DNA of 64,000 nucleotides from JABCYV01 sp035512155 (GTDB lineage Bacteria > Acidobacteriota > Terriglobia > Terriglobales > Acidobacteriaceae): NCBI GenBank assembly GCA_035512155.1, contig DATKEN010000014.1:1-64000 (forward strand). The letters run 5' to 3'. Of this stretch, positions 8,364-17,494 are shown in pieces. Position numbers and translations under genes: made by a program. The first letter of the stretch is position 1, and the number at the start of each line of letters is the position of its first letter. Below the pieces are notes generated by a model, which was not told the DNA's origin, made no database searches, and saw only the letters and a program-made list of their open reading frames with translations.

Positions 8364-9149
8364 TCAACCCCTGGGGCCGTCTCCATCAGACTTACCCATC
8401 AACTTCTGAAGGCCAGAGAAGAAATCAACTGGAACGGGAAAGACCACGGTGGTGTTCTTCTCCACGCCGATTTCCGTCAAAGTTTGTAAATAACGCAACT
8501 GCACGCTGACTGGTTCGGTGGCCAACAGCTTGGCCGCGTCGACCAGACGCTGCGCCGCCGAAAACTCACCTTCCGCGTGGATGATCTTGGAACGCTTTTC
8601 GCGCTCCGCCTCGGCTTGTTTCGCCATAGCACGCAACATGGATTCCGGCATATCCACTTGCTTGACCTCAACGTTGGCTACTTTCACGCCCCACGGCGCG
8701 GTGTGGGTGTCCAGAATGCTCTGCAGACGCAAATTGATCTTGTCACGGTGAGCAAGCAATTCATCAAGCTCTTGTTCGCCGAGAACGGAGCGCAGAGTAG
8801 TCTGCGCGAATTGCGAAGTCTGGTAAACGTAGTTGGAAACCTCAACCACAGCCTTGCGAGGCTCAATCACGCGCAGGAAAATGACGGCGTTAACCTTCAG
8901 CGTGACATTGTCGCGAGTGATGATGTCCTGCGGGGGGACTTCCAGTGCTTCCTGACGGAGCGAGACGCGAACCATGCGATCGATGGGGGCGAAGACAAAG
9001 ATGAGGCCAGGTCCCTTGGCCTCCGGTAGCAAACGCCCGAGACGAAATATCACACCGCGTTCGTACTCCGCCAGAATCTTAATTGAACTCAGGAGATACA
9101 GAACTGCGATGATGATGGCGACGGTAGTAAATCCGAATCCAAGCTCCAT
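8364..9149 (-). CDS. SPFH/Band 7 (stomatin-like) membrane protein
   Basis: A 261-residue stomatin homolog. One N-terminal membrane hairpin (residues 5-24) is followed by the SPFH domain (EYERGVIFRLGRLLPEAKGPGL, about 30-190) and a coiled-coil region (AKQAEAEREKRSKIIHAEGE). These proteins assemble into large membrane rings and scaffold proteases such as FtsH and NfeD-type serine proteases. The next gene upstream on the same strand (9277-10605) is such an NfeD protease, the classic stomatin-operon pairing. Confidence 0.93.
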   Translation of the reverse strand: MELGFGFTTVAIIIAVLYLLSSIKILAEYERGVIFRLGRLLPEAKGPGLIFVFAPIDRMVRVSLRQEALEVPPQDIITRDNVTLKVNAVIFLRVIEPRKAVVEVSNYVYQTSQFAQTTLRSVLGEQELDELLAHRDKINLRLQSILDTHTAPWGVKVANVEVKQVDMPESMLRAMAKQAEAEREKRSKIIHAEGEFSAAQRLVDAAKLLATEPVSVQLRYLQTLTEIGVEKNTTVVFPVPVDFFSGLQKLMGKSDGDGPRG

Positions 9150-9276
9150 CTAGGCCTCCGCGCCCGGTCGTCAGGAACGCTGCTGCGGATTCTATCGCAA
9201 TTCCTTGCGCTGGTGAGCCATTTCACGGTTGCCTGGGGTTGTCTCGCCAGATGCGGCATGTATCAGGCATGTGCGA

Positions 9277-10605
9277 TCAGACGAGGGTCGCTGCGGGACT
9301 ACGTTGCATGGACGGAACCGGATCAACCTGTAATTGCAGTCCGTCCACTCTCCGAACCACGATCGTTTGGCCGGCCGCCAGATCAGTCGAGGCGACGGCG
9401 TCCCAAAGCTCGCCATGGACAAACACTTTTCCCTGAGGCGACAGCGCCGTCTGCGCTGTTCCGATTTCTCCAACCAATCCCTGCGCGCCAGTCACTACCT
9501 TATTAGCCCGCGCCTTCAGCGCGATGCTCATCAGGAAAACCGTGACGAGTCCCAGCGGAATACTGACCGCGAGCGCGGTAAGCAGGTGGACCCGCATCTC
9601 CGGAATGGGCGCGTCCACCAGAAGCAACGCGCCCAGAACCATGGTGACAATTCCGCCGATGGCCAACACGCCGTGAGCGGCGAACTTCGCTTCCAGTGCA
9701 AAGAGAGCGAATGAGGAAAGTATAAGAACCACGGCAGCAAAGCGGACGGGAAGAAGATTGAGGGCGAAGATCGCCAGCAGGATGAAAACGACTCCTACGG
9801 TTCCTGGTACGACTGCCCCCGGATGATTGAATTCGGCGTAGAGCGCCAACGCGCCGATGGCGAGCAGTATGAATGCGATGTTCGGATCCATGATGAAGCC
9901 GAGAATTTTCTCTTTGAGAGTCAGGTTATAGTCCAGAATGGGCTGGCCCACGAGATTAAGGGTCGCCGTCTGACCGTTGAAGCGCTTCAGCGTTTTGCCC
10001 TGCATTTGTTGGAACAGGTCTTGCTCGCTGGAGGCGACGTAGTCAATGAGGTGCTGGGAGAGCGCCTCCTGGTCAGTGAAAGACTTGGACTGCCGTACCG
10101 CGCTCTCGGCCACTTCGATGTTGCGGCCGCGCTTGGAGACCACAGAGCGCAACAGGGCCGCGGTGTCGTTCTCCAACTTTTCCTTCATTACGTCGTCCAT
10201 CTTGCCGCCGCCCAGAGTAACCGGGTGGGCCGCCCCGGCATTTGTTCCCGGCGTCATCGCCGCCACATCGGCGCTTTCAAGGATGAAAAATCCTGCAGAC
10301 GCGGCACGGCTGCCGCTCGGTGTGACGAAGATGATCACCGGAACCGGTGACGCGAGAATTTTCTCGATGATGTCGCGAGTGGCATCCAGCAGCCCGCCCG
10401 GCGTGCTTAATTCGATCAGCACTGCCTGGTCTTTATTGCGGGCCGCTTCATCGAGGGCGCGACCGATGTATTCATCGGTGATGGGATGGATGGTGTCCTT
10501 CACCACGATCTTCAGCACTTCAGCGGAAGACGGGGCAGAGAAGACGCACAGCAGCAGTCCAGCCAGCAAGCCGTAAAACGTTAGCAAAATGATTTTCTGT
10601 CTCAT
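9277..10605 (-). CDS. NfeD-family membrane serine protease (ClpP-like)
   Basis: A 442-residue long-form NfeD/STOPP protein. Signal peptide (1-28), a ClpP-class periplasmic protease domain (30-225) with LSTPGGLLDATRDI and the nucleophile Ser in SRAASAGFFILESAD, then four or five membrane segments (about 235-360) and a C-terminal OB-fold NfeD domain (about 370-435, QGLVGEIGTAQTALSPQGKVFVHGELWDA). The archaeal homolog cleaves the stomatin C-terminus using a Ser-Lys dyad. In the segment where the Lys is expected (TAALLRSVVSKRGRN) my alignment by eye gives Arg, which is not certain. Its stomatin-like partner lies 127 bases downstream. Confidence 0.9.
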   Translation of the reverse strand: MRQKIILLTFYGLLAGLLLCVFSAPSSAEVLKIVVKDTIHPITDEYIGRALDEAARNKDQAVLIELSTPGGLLDATRDIIEKILASPVPVIIFVTPSGSRAASAGFFILESADVAAMTPGTNAGAAHPVTLGGGKMDDVMKEKLENDTAALLRSVVSKRGRNIEVAESAVRQSKSFTDQEALSQHLIDYVASSEQDLFQQMQGKTLKRFNGQTATLNLVGQPILDYNLTLKEKILGFIMDPNIAFILLAIGALALYAEFNHPGAVVPGTVGVVFILLAIFALNLLPVRFAAVVLILSSFALFALEAKFAAHGVLAIGGIVTMVLGALLLVDAPIPEMRVHLLTALAVSIPLGLVTVFLMSIALKARANKVVTGAQGLVGEIGTAQTALSPQGKVFVHGELWDAVASTDLAAGQTIVVRRVDGLQLQVDPVPSMQRSPAATLV

Positions 10606-10766
10606 GAGTTGAGCGCAGCAGCGCGCTTTCTGTGCCCGCTTAATCTCTATTGTCTCTCAAATCGACCGGAAGCAGCATGAAAAGCGCCTCTGTATTAGGC
10701 GGGGTATTGGCTCTCGAAACAACTTTGCTAACTTCCGGACAGTGCCGATGTCGCTGTGCCGGATTG
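10606..10766. other. Intergenic, nothing recognised
   Basis: 161 bases between the NfeD gene start and the KimA-like gene stop, both on the minus strand. I see no gene or clear hairpin terminator. Confidence 0.5.
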
Positions 10767-12635
10767 TTAGCGACGCAAGTACCATGGAATATTAATCACG
10801 GTAATTCGCTCATTACCGCGGACCAACAACAGCGCCTTCAACGCAGAGGAGCGATTGTTGTGCAGCAAAATATAGTACCAGCGCTTTTCCACTAATTCGG
10901 GCACAAGCACAGCCACATGCCGTCCGGGGTTCTCTCTCTCCAAACGCAAAGCATAATCGACAATGGGCCTCACCACAAACCGGTAGGGTGACTTGAGCAG
11001 CACCAGCTCAGGCACGGGAAGGCCCGCATTTTTAGCTGGCATTTCCACTAGTTGCGCCCATTGTTGGCATAGGCTCTCGGCTTCTTCTCCGCACTCGACG
11101 TGCAAGATCTGGATTTCATCGGACATGTTCCAGGCGAATCGGAGCGCCTTCTCCGACACAACGCTCCAATGCTCAATCGGAAGCAACACAATGGGCGAAG
11201 ACAGATCGTGAGTACTGACGCCGGTATCCTTGCGTGTCTGACGCTCTACTTTCTTGTAATGCCGCTTTACGCTCCGCATCAGCAGGATCAGGGCAGGGAT
11301 CATGACTAAAGTGATCCAGGCGCCTTGGGTGAACTTGGCCACCAGCACCACCGCGACGGTGATCGCTGTAGCGATCGCGCCCAGGCCATTCACGAACATG
11401 CTCTTTGCCGCGCCTGCTCCACCTGTTCTTCTCCAATGAACCACCATGCCTGCTTGGGACAACGTAAAGGCGAGGAATGCGCCAACTGCGTAGAGCGGGA
11501 TCAGCCGGTCGGTGACTCCACCGAAAATCGTCAACAAAATCGCGGTGAGGATGGCGAGAGCATAGACCCCCTCAGCAAAGACCAGGCGCCGTCCTCGCAA
11601 AGTGAGAGGGTGAGGCAGAAAGGCATTAAGAGCAATGGCCCGGGAAAGGCGTGGGAAGTCGGCAAACGCGGTGTTAGCCGAGAGTGACAGAACGACCAGA
11701 ATCGATCCGATGCCAACCCAATAAAATGCGCCCTTGCCCGTGATTGCCGCCAATAATTGAGAAAGCACGCTTTGATAACCCGGCTCCCCAGGAGCCGTGG
11801 CGCCAACTCCATAAACCGGCGCAAGGTAGGCGACGCCCGCCAGCATGACCATGAGGATGCCGATGATGATGGTGAGAGTCAATCGCGCATATTTATCGGT
11901 CGGCTCTTTAAAGGCCATTACCCCGTTGCTGACCGCCTCGACGCCTGTCATAGCGGTACAACCACTCGCGAATGCCCGAAGCAGAAGCCAGACACCGACG
12001 CCGGCAGAGGCAGACATTAATTTCGGCGGCGCTACGACTGGCACTGGATGGCCGCTCGCGGCAATTGTCTTGACCAGACCAATTGCAATCATTCCCAGAA
12101 GACAGATGACGAAAAGATAGGTAGGGACCAGAAATAGTGCCCCAGTCTCGCGGATTCCTCGCAGATTGACCAGCGTAAGGGTTGCCAGGATCCCCAAGCA
12201 AATGACCAGCGTATGGGATTGCAGTGAAGGCACAGCTGAGACCAGCGCTCCGACTCCAGCCGAGATTCCGACCGCGGCTGTAAGTATGTAATCGACCATG
12301 AGCGCAGCCGCCGCAAGCAGTCCTGCCCACTCGCCGAGGTTCTCACTCGCCACGGTGTACGAGCCACCGCCCTGAGGATAGGCGACGATAGTCTGGCGGT
12401 AGGAGAAATATACGATCGCCAACAGCGCCACGATGCTAAGGCTAATCGGCCAGATATACGCGACCCCGGCCATGCCCAGCGGTATTAACAATGTGAGTGC
12501 GGCCTCTGGGCCATAAGCCGCCGAACTTAGCGCATCAAGGCCGAAGATCGGAATGCCCTTGCCAGGACCAATCCGCTCGGCTTTCTCCTCCTCAGTGGCT
12601 AGAGGGCGTCCCAGGAGCAGGTCAGCAAGGCTCAT
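10767..12635 (-). CDS. APC-superfamily permease, KimA-like
   Basis: A 622-residue transporter with about twelve membrane segments (residues 20-450) and a C-terminal cytoplasmic domain of about 160 residues. The opening GIPIFGLDALSSAAYGPEAAL and the QGGGSYTVASENLG, LVNLRGIRETG and SGCTAMTGVEAVSNGV motifs place it in the amino acid-polyamine-cation superfamily; the length and UspA-like C-terminal domain match KimA-type potassium importers. Substrate (K+ or amino acid) is inferred from overall architecture only. Divergent from the gene at 12741, with only about 105 bases between starts. Confidence 0.8.
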   Translation of the reverse strand: MSLADLLLGRPLATEEEKAERIGPGKGIPIFGLDALSSAAYGPEAALTLLIPLGMAGVAYIWPISLSIVALLAIVYFSYRQTIVAYPQGGGSYTVASENLGEWAGLLAAAALMVDYILTAAVGISAGVGALVSAVPSLQSHTLVICLGILATLTLVNLRGIRETGALFLVPTYLFVICLLGMIAIGLVKTIAASGHPVPVVAPPKLMSASAGVGVWLLLRAFASGCTAMTGVEAVSNGVMAFKEPTDKYARLTLTIIIGILMVMLAGVAYLAPVYGVGATAPGEPGYQSVLSQLLAAITGKGAFYWVGIGSILVVLSLSANTAFADFPRLSRAIALNAFLPHPLTLRGRRLVFAEGVYALAILTAILLTIFGGVTDRLIPLYAVGAFLAFTLSQAGMVVHWRRTGGAGAAKSMFVNGLGAIATAITVAVVLVAKFTQGAWITLVMIPALILLMRSVKRHYKKVERQTRKDTGVSTHDLSSPIVLLPIEHWSVVSEKALRFAWNMSDEIQILHVECGEEAESLCQQWAQLVEMPAKNAGLPVPELVLLKSPYRFVVRPIVDYALRLERENPGRHVAVLVPELVEKRWYYILLHNNRSSALKALLLVRGNERITVINIPWYLRR

Positions 12636-12661
12636 CGCATGATTCTACTTGAGCGAACGAG

Positions 12662-12690
12662 TTGACTTAGAAGTGAGGCTTTCCTACATT
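12662..12690 (+). promoter_or_regulatory. Candidate sigma-70 promoter for the secreted barrel gene
   Basis: TTGACT, a 17-base spacer and TACATT. The predicted start of transcription near 12697 leaves a leader of about 44 bases containing GGAGG (12728-12732) before the ATG at 12741. Confidence 0.4.
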
Positions 12691-12740
12691 CAAATGTGAG
12701 GCGTTCGACAATGTATTTTTCATGGGCGGAGGTCATTCCG

Positions 12741-13478
12741 ATGAAGAGAGCGTTACTGGCTAGTTTCGTGGCGCTTTCGGCAGGAATGTTAGCCCAGAAT
12801 ATTATTCCTGCCGGAACTGTCCTTCCGGTTCGCTTGAGTTGTTCGTTGGATTCCCAGCACAGCACGCCTGGACAAATCATCAGTGCAAAGACCATGCAGG
12901 ACGTCCCGTTGGGAGGAGGGGCAAAAATCCCCGCTGGGGCGAAGGTGTTCGGTCGTGTCATCGATGTCGTCCACTCTCAGGGTGGACGCGGGGCCAGGAT
13001 CGTGTTCCGCTTCGATACGCTGGCGTTTTCGCATCGGACAATCCCGCTGAGGACAGATCTGAGGGCCTTGGCATCCATCATGGAGGTGCACGACGCCGAA
13101 GTGCCAACATCGGGGCCTGATCGCGGAACTTCTTCGAATGCTTGGACCACGGTTCAAGTTGGGGGCGACGTTGTCTACCGGGGAGGCGGGCCGGTTATGC
13201 ATGGCGCGAACATCGTCGGAAAGCCAGTGTTTGACGGAGTATTGGTTAAAGTGAATTCCCGACCGGGTACAAGGTGCAGGGGGGCGGTTGAGGGAAACGA
13301 TCAACCGCAAGCTCTCTGGGTGTTCTCCTCAGATGCGTGCGGCGTATACGGGTTTGCAGATCTTACCGTTGCTCACGCGGGGCGAACCGAACCTGCCGGC
13401 GAAATCGTGCTCAGCACCAATCAGACCAGGCTGCATGTGCCAAGCGGCAGCGGAATGCTATTGCGCGTGCAGCGCTGA
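12741..13478 (+). CDS. Secreted beta-rich protein of unknown function
   Basis: A 245-residue exported protein. The start at 12741 is supported by GGAGG at 12728-12732 and by a clean signal peptide (MKRALLASFVALSAGMLAQ). The mature protein starts with IIPAGTVLPVRLSCSLDS, then KIPAGAKVFGRVIDVVHS and ARIVFRFDTLAF: the same plan of property phrase plus GxV segment seen in the gene at 1064-1702. Residues about 185-245 contain a second part with two or three Cys. Function not recognised. An earlier ATG at 12696 lacks a ribosome site. Confidence 0.75.
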   Translation: MKRALLASFVALSAGMLAQNIIPAGTVLPVRLSCSLDSQHSTPGQIISAKTMQDVPLGGGAKIPAGAKVFGRVIDVVHSQGGRGARIVFRFDTLAFSHRTIPLRTDLRALASIMEVHDAEVPTSGPDRGTSSNAWTTVQVGGDVVYRGGGPVMHGANIVGKPVFDGVLVKVNSRPGTRCRGAVEGNDQPQALWVFSSDACGVYGFADLTVAHAGRTEPAGEIVLSTNQTRLHVPSGSGMLLRVQR

Positions 13479-13540
13479 ATGGTGACGATCATGCTGCCTG
13501 GATCTTTCTAAGCACGATGGGGCCACGCAGTGACGGGCTG

Positions 13541-14857
13541 CTATGCGCTTTTCCGCCCAACCGTCTGATTATGCTCTTCCGACTGCAGATCATTCCAACT
13601 CGGCAGTTGAGTACTGCCGGTGATCAGACGAGCGCCGCGTTCGTAGGTGAAATATGCCCATGCCCATTGGATCAGAACAATGATCCGGTTCCGGAAACCG
13701 ATCAGGAAGAAGATGTGGACGAACAGCCAGGAAAGCCACGCCAGGAATCCGGAAATATGAACTTTGCCGAACTGCGCCACTGCTGCGGCTCGTCCAATCG
13801 TGGCCAGACTACCCTTGTCCAGGTAGTGAAAATCCTGTCGCGGATTTCCCTGCAATTCGCGTGCGATGTTCTCTGCAGTTGCTTTACCTTGCTGCATGGC
13901 GACTGGCGCCAAACCGGGTAACGGATTGCCATTTTTGTCCTTCAAGCTGGCGAGGTCACCGATGACGAAGACCTCGGGATGCCCCGGCAGACTCAAGTCA
14001 GGATTGACCAAGACCCGTCCCGCGCGATCGACGGGAGCGCCCAGTTTCTTCCCGAGAGGTGAAGCGGCCACGCCCGCGGCCCAGAGAATAACCGCTGCGG
14101 GCAGGCGGGTTTGGCTGGTAATCACTGCGGCGGGCTCAATCCCCGTAACCATTGCGGAGGTGTGTACTTCTACTCCTAGATGACGAAGCTGCTCTTCAGC
14201 GCTCCGCGAAAGGTCCTCGGGATAGGCAGGCAGAACCCGGGGACCGCCCTCGAGCAACAAGATTCGCGTGCGTTCCGGATCGATGGAATGGAATTCGTTT
14301 ACCAGCGCACGACGCGCTATTTCCGCCAATGTTCCTGCCAGCTCCACTCCGGTGGGCCCACCTCCGACGACCACGAAATTTAGTTGCACCTGCTCGCCGC
14401 TCTCAGCAGCCTGGCGCTCGGCCAGTTCAAAGGCCAGCAGGACCCGCCGCCGGATTTCCAGCGCGTCCTCAATAGTCTTCAAGCCCGTAGCGAAGGGCTC
14501 CCACTCATCGTGCCCAAAGTAGGCATGACTCGCGCCTGCCGCCACGATTAAGTAGTCGTAGGGAATGTTTGCGTCGACCAGTCTTACCACTCGCCGCGAC
14601 ACGTCGACGTCCTCCACTTCACCCATCAGGATTCGAACGTTGCTCTGTCCGCGGAGAATCCAGCGAATGGGGGCAGCGATTTCTCCGGGAGACAGTCCAG
14701 CGGTGGCGACTTGATAGAGCAGGGGCTGAAATGTGTGATAATTCCGCCGGTCGATGAGTGTGACTTGCACCGCGCTTGTTGCCAGCTTCCGCGCGGCAAT
14801 TAACCCGCCGAAACCGGCGCCGACGATGACCACCCGAGGTACAGTCTTGCTGTCCAT
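13541..14857 (-). CDS. ndh: Type II NADH:quinone dehydrogenase (NDH-2)
   Basis: A 438-residue single-subunit flavoprotein that transfers electrons from NADH to quinone without pumping protons. The FAD-binding motif is VVIVGAGFGGLIAARKLA (residues 9-26), the quinone-site region AxPLLYQVATAGLSP follows near 45-60, the NADH-binding motif is NFVVVGGGPTGVELAG (about 160), and the second FAD motif is VFVIGDLASL (about 295). The C-terminus (about 365-420) holds hydrophobic, amphipathic segments typical of membrane attachment. The gene is monocistronic; the neighbouring membrane-protein gene is divergent. Confidence 0.93.
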   Translation of the reverse strand: MDSKTVPRVVIVGAGFGGLIAARKLATSAVQVTLIDRRNYHTFQPLLYQVATAGLSPGEIAAPIRWILRGQSNVRILMGEVEDVDVSRRVVRLVDANIPYDYLIVAAGASHAYFGHDEWEPFATGLKTIEDALEIRRRVLLAFELAERQAAESGEQVQLNFVVVGGGPTGVELAGTLAEIARRALVNEFHSIDPERTRILLLEGGPRVLPAYPEDLSRSAEEQLRHLGVEVHTSAMVTGIEPAAVITSQTRLPAAVILWAAGVAASPLGKKLGAPVDRAGRVLVNPDLSLPGHPEVFVIGDLASLKDKNGNPLPGLAPVAMQQGKATAENIARELQGNPRQDFHYLDKGSLATIGRAAAVAQFGKVHISGFLAWLSWLFVHIFFLIGFRNRIIVLIQWAWAYFTYERGARLITGSTQLPSWNDLQSEEHNQTVGRKSA

Positions 14858-14984
14858 AAGCTCCTACTCTATAAGATTCGGCTGCGCGCCTACGGCCTCG
14901 GAAAGTTTTGACGAAGGCGCGAGATCGGTCGGCTGCTTTTCTGGTGAAATCGAGTACCATGGCAGCGGATCAGGAATCTCCCAT

Positions 14985-16583
14985 TTGGAAACTAATCCAT
15001 CGAAAGTCGCGGCGCCTCTCCCCGTCTGGCTCCGCCTCTCAGTCCCCTCGGTCGCAGACCTGATTTTCATACTTCTGTTGACGGCGATGACCTATGGCGC
15101 GATGGCTCCGCGTTTGCTGGGAGATGCCAGCATCGGGTGGCACATCCGCAACGGGCAGCAGATGTTGCTCACCCATTCTATTACTCGCGCCGACTCATTC
15201 TCAGTCACCAAGAGCGGACAGCGCTGGTATGCCTGGGAATGGCTCTATGACGTAGTAATTGCGGGCATCCACAACCGAATGGGACTGGACGGCGTCGTGT
15301 TCTTCACAGCGCTCGTGATCGCTAGCACGTTCGCGTTGACCTTTCGCGTGTCTTTTGCTCGTGGAGCCCGTCTGCCAGTTGCCGTTGTGTTTCTTATTCT
15401 TTCAATAGGGGCTTCGACTATTCATTGCTTGGCACGCCCGCATGTGTTGAGCTGGCTGCTAGCTGTGATCTGCTTTCAGATCTTGGATGGCGCGGAAGAG
15501 GGAGACGGCGAAAACGCGCGATCCAATCACTTGTTCTGGTTGCCGATCCTCTCACTGGTGTGGGTCAATGTACACGGCGGATTTCTCCTGGGATTCACTT
15601 TGCTCGGCATCTATCTCGTGAGCGGCCTCATTGAGTACGCGCGAAGCCGCGGCCCGAACCGGCAAAGAATTGGAAAATCACTCAAGAAGCTGAGTGTTGT
15701 TAGCTTGATCTCGGCACTGGCTAGCTTCGTGAATCCCTACGGCTACCACTTGCACGTTCACATTTATCAATATCTCTCCGACCCGTGGCTGATGAGTCAT
15801 ATCGACGAGTTCCACTCGCCGAACTTTCACGGGGTGGCACAGGAGTGCTTCGCAATACTATTGTTGGTTACGATTGTGGCCTTGGCCAGTGCGCGACAAA
15901 AGCTGCGGCTCTCGCATTTGTTCGTGGTTATCTTCGCCACTTACAGCGGTCTCTACGCGTCGCGCAATTTGCCAGTGTCATCCATTCTTCTGACCTTGAT
16001 CGTGGCGCCCCTACTCTCGGACACGGCCGCAGCAGCCGGCACAAATCTTGAACTCCCCGCGCGGGTGCGAAACCTCTTTGCCCGCTGTGAGTCTTTTGCG
16101 GCACGCATGGGTTCAATCGAATGCCAATTCCGCGGCCACATTTGGCCCACAGCCGCGGTCGTCCTCGGGCTCTTGGTATGTTGGCAGCAAGGCAAACTGG
16201 GATCGCGCACGCTAATGAACGCGCATTTCGACGATCACCACTTTCCGGTACAAGCTGCGGACCTGATCGTCCAGCGAGGCATTCGGGATCCGATTTTCTG
16301 TCCGGATACCTGGGGCGGGTATTTGATCTATCGCCTCTATCCGGAAACCAAGGTCTTCGTAGACGACCGCCACGACTTCTATGGGTCCGAATTCTTAAAG
16401 GATTACTTGAAGACAATTGGAGTCGCGCCTGACTGGGACGCAATGTTGAATAACAGACGGGTCAACCGGGTGCTGGTTCCGTCGGAGTCTTCGCTAGCCA
16501 ACATGTTGAAGTTAACGGGGCAGTGGACAGTGATCCATGAGAACGAAACCGCTGTGCTGTTTCAGCGAAACACGCCGATCTAG
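14985..16583 (+). CDS. Multi-pass membrane protein of unknown function
   Basis: About 530 residues with roughly ten or eleven membrane segments, followed by a soluble C-terminal domain (last 110 residues, GGYLIYRLYPETKVFVDDRHDFYGS). The layout recalls GT-C-fold glycosyltransferases, and the loop WHIRNGQQMLLTHSITRADSFS is a typical acidic/arginine first loop, but no family can be assigned with certainty. The open frame reaches back to 14754, inside the divergent NDH-2 gene; I place the start at the TTG at 14985, preceded by AGGA at 9-10 bases, because no in-frame ATG lies between the NDH-2 start and the first membrane segment. The start is the weakest part of this call. Confidence 0.7.
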   Translation: METNPSKVAAPLPVWLRLSVPSVADLIFILLLTAMTYGAMAPRLLGDASIGWHIRNGQQMLLTHSITRADSFSVTKSGQRWYAWEWLYDVVIAGIHNRMGLDGVVFFTALVIASTFALTFRVSFARGARLPVAVVFLILSIGASTIHCLARPHVLSWLLAVICFQILDGAEEGDGENARSNHLFWLPILSLVWVNVHGGFLLGFTLLGIYLVSGLIEYARSRGPNRQRIGKSLKKLSVVSLISALASFVNPYGYHLHVHIYQYLSDPWLMSHIDEFHSPNFHGVAQECFAILLLVTIVALASARQKLRLSHLFVVIFATYSGLYASRNLPVSSILLTLIVAPLLSDTAAAAGTNLELPARVRNLFARCESFAARMGSIECQFRGHIWPTAAVVLGLLVCWQQGKLGSRTLMNAHFDDHHFPVQAADLIVQRGIRDPIFCPDTWGGYLIYRLYPETKVFVDDRHDFYGSEFLKDYLKTIGVAPDWDAMLNNRRVNRVLVPSESSLANMLKLTGQWTVIHENETAVLFQRNTPI

Positions 16584-16642
16584 CTCACGCTGAAACGATA
16601 GATTATGTTTCTTTCATTGTAGAATCGGGAAAAGAAATCTTT

Positions 16643-17494
16643 ATGTTTATGCGGCAGAGAAGCGCGATCTTGCTTTTGGCAAGCATGCTGGTCTTGCTGC
16701 ATTCTGGCTATGCGCGCAAGCACGAGCACTTCGGGGACGGATTCTCCATTGACCTGAACCACCCTTACGACGAGGTGGAGAAGGTAGTCCAGGAAGTAGC
16801 GAATAATGGAACGATCCAGGGAACATTTGAATACAAGGGAACTCGCGATCTTGATGGGGCGCAGGCGGTGAAGAGCACACGCGCTTTTCCAACTTGGACC
16901 GGAGGGGGAAGAGTTCTGTATAAGCAACGGCCCAATACGTTGGCCCCCGAAAACTTCTATGCCACCGAGGATAGCGGCACTGTGGTGGTGCGTTACGTGG
17001 TACAACCCATCGGGCCGAACAGCACCCGGCTGAGAATTGACGCGCTTTTCGACGCTGACACGCATCACGGCCCTCATCCTTCGAATGGTCAAGTGGAGAA
17101 TAAGGAGTTCGAAGTTATTTCAGGCAAGATCGAAGATCTTGAGGAACAACACAAAAAGCAGCAACAGGAAGCCGTGCTGGAACAGCAGCAAGAAAAATTG
17201 GAGCAGCTGCAAGCGGATCTTGATCAGGAGAACGACAAACTGAATGCGGCAACCGCCAAGGAGCAAGAACTTCGGAAGCAGGTGGAAGGTCGGCAGAGTG
17301 CTGCTGGAGTACCGGTGAGGACGGTCAGCGCGGACTTGAAGGCTGAACCGTATAACGAATCCAAAACGGTGCGGGTACTTTCGCAGGGAGAAATCGTCAC
17401 GGTGCTTCTGCGAACCAGTAGTTGGTATCGAGTTCGGGCGGCTGACGGAGCCCAAGGGTGGGTCTATCGGCTGATGCTGGAAGCGACACGATGA
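16643..17494 (+). CDS. Secreted coiled-coil protein with SH3-like domain
   Basis: A 283-residue exported protein. Signal peptide at 1-25 (LLLASMLVLLHSGYA), an N-terminal globular domain (30-150) with a YKGTRDLDGAQAV segment, a long coiled coil (about 168-225, EEQHKKQQQEAVLEQQQEKL and on), and a C-terminal bacterial SH3 domain (about 230-280) with SADLKAEPYNESKTVRVLSQGE and WYRVRAADGAQGWVYR. Bacterial SH3 domains often bind peptidoglycan. Its stop overlaps the start of the next gene by four bases (ATGA), so the two are translationally coupled and probably work together. Confidence 0.8.
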   Translation: MFMRQRSAILLLASMLVLLHSGYARKHEHFGDGFSIDLNHPYDEVEKVVQEVANNGTIQGTFEYKGTRDLDGAQAVKSTRAFPTWTGGGRVLYKQRPNTLAPENFYATEDSGTVVVRYVVQPIGPNSTRLRIDALFDADTHHGPHPSNGQVENKEFEVISGKIEDLEEQHKKQQQEAVLEQQQEKLEQLQADLDQENDKLNAATAKEQELRKQVEGRQSAAGVPVRTVSADLKAEPYNESKTVRVLSQGEIVTVLLRTSSWYRVRAADGAQGWVYRLMLEATR

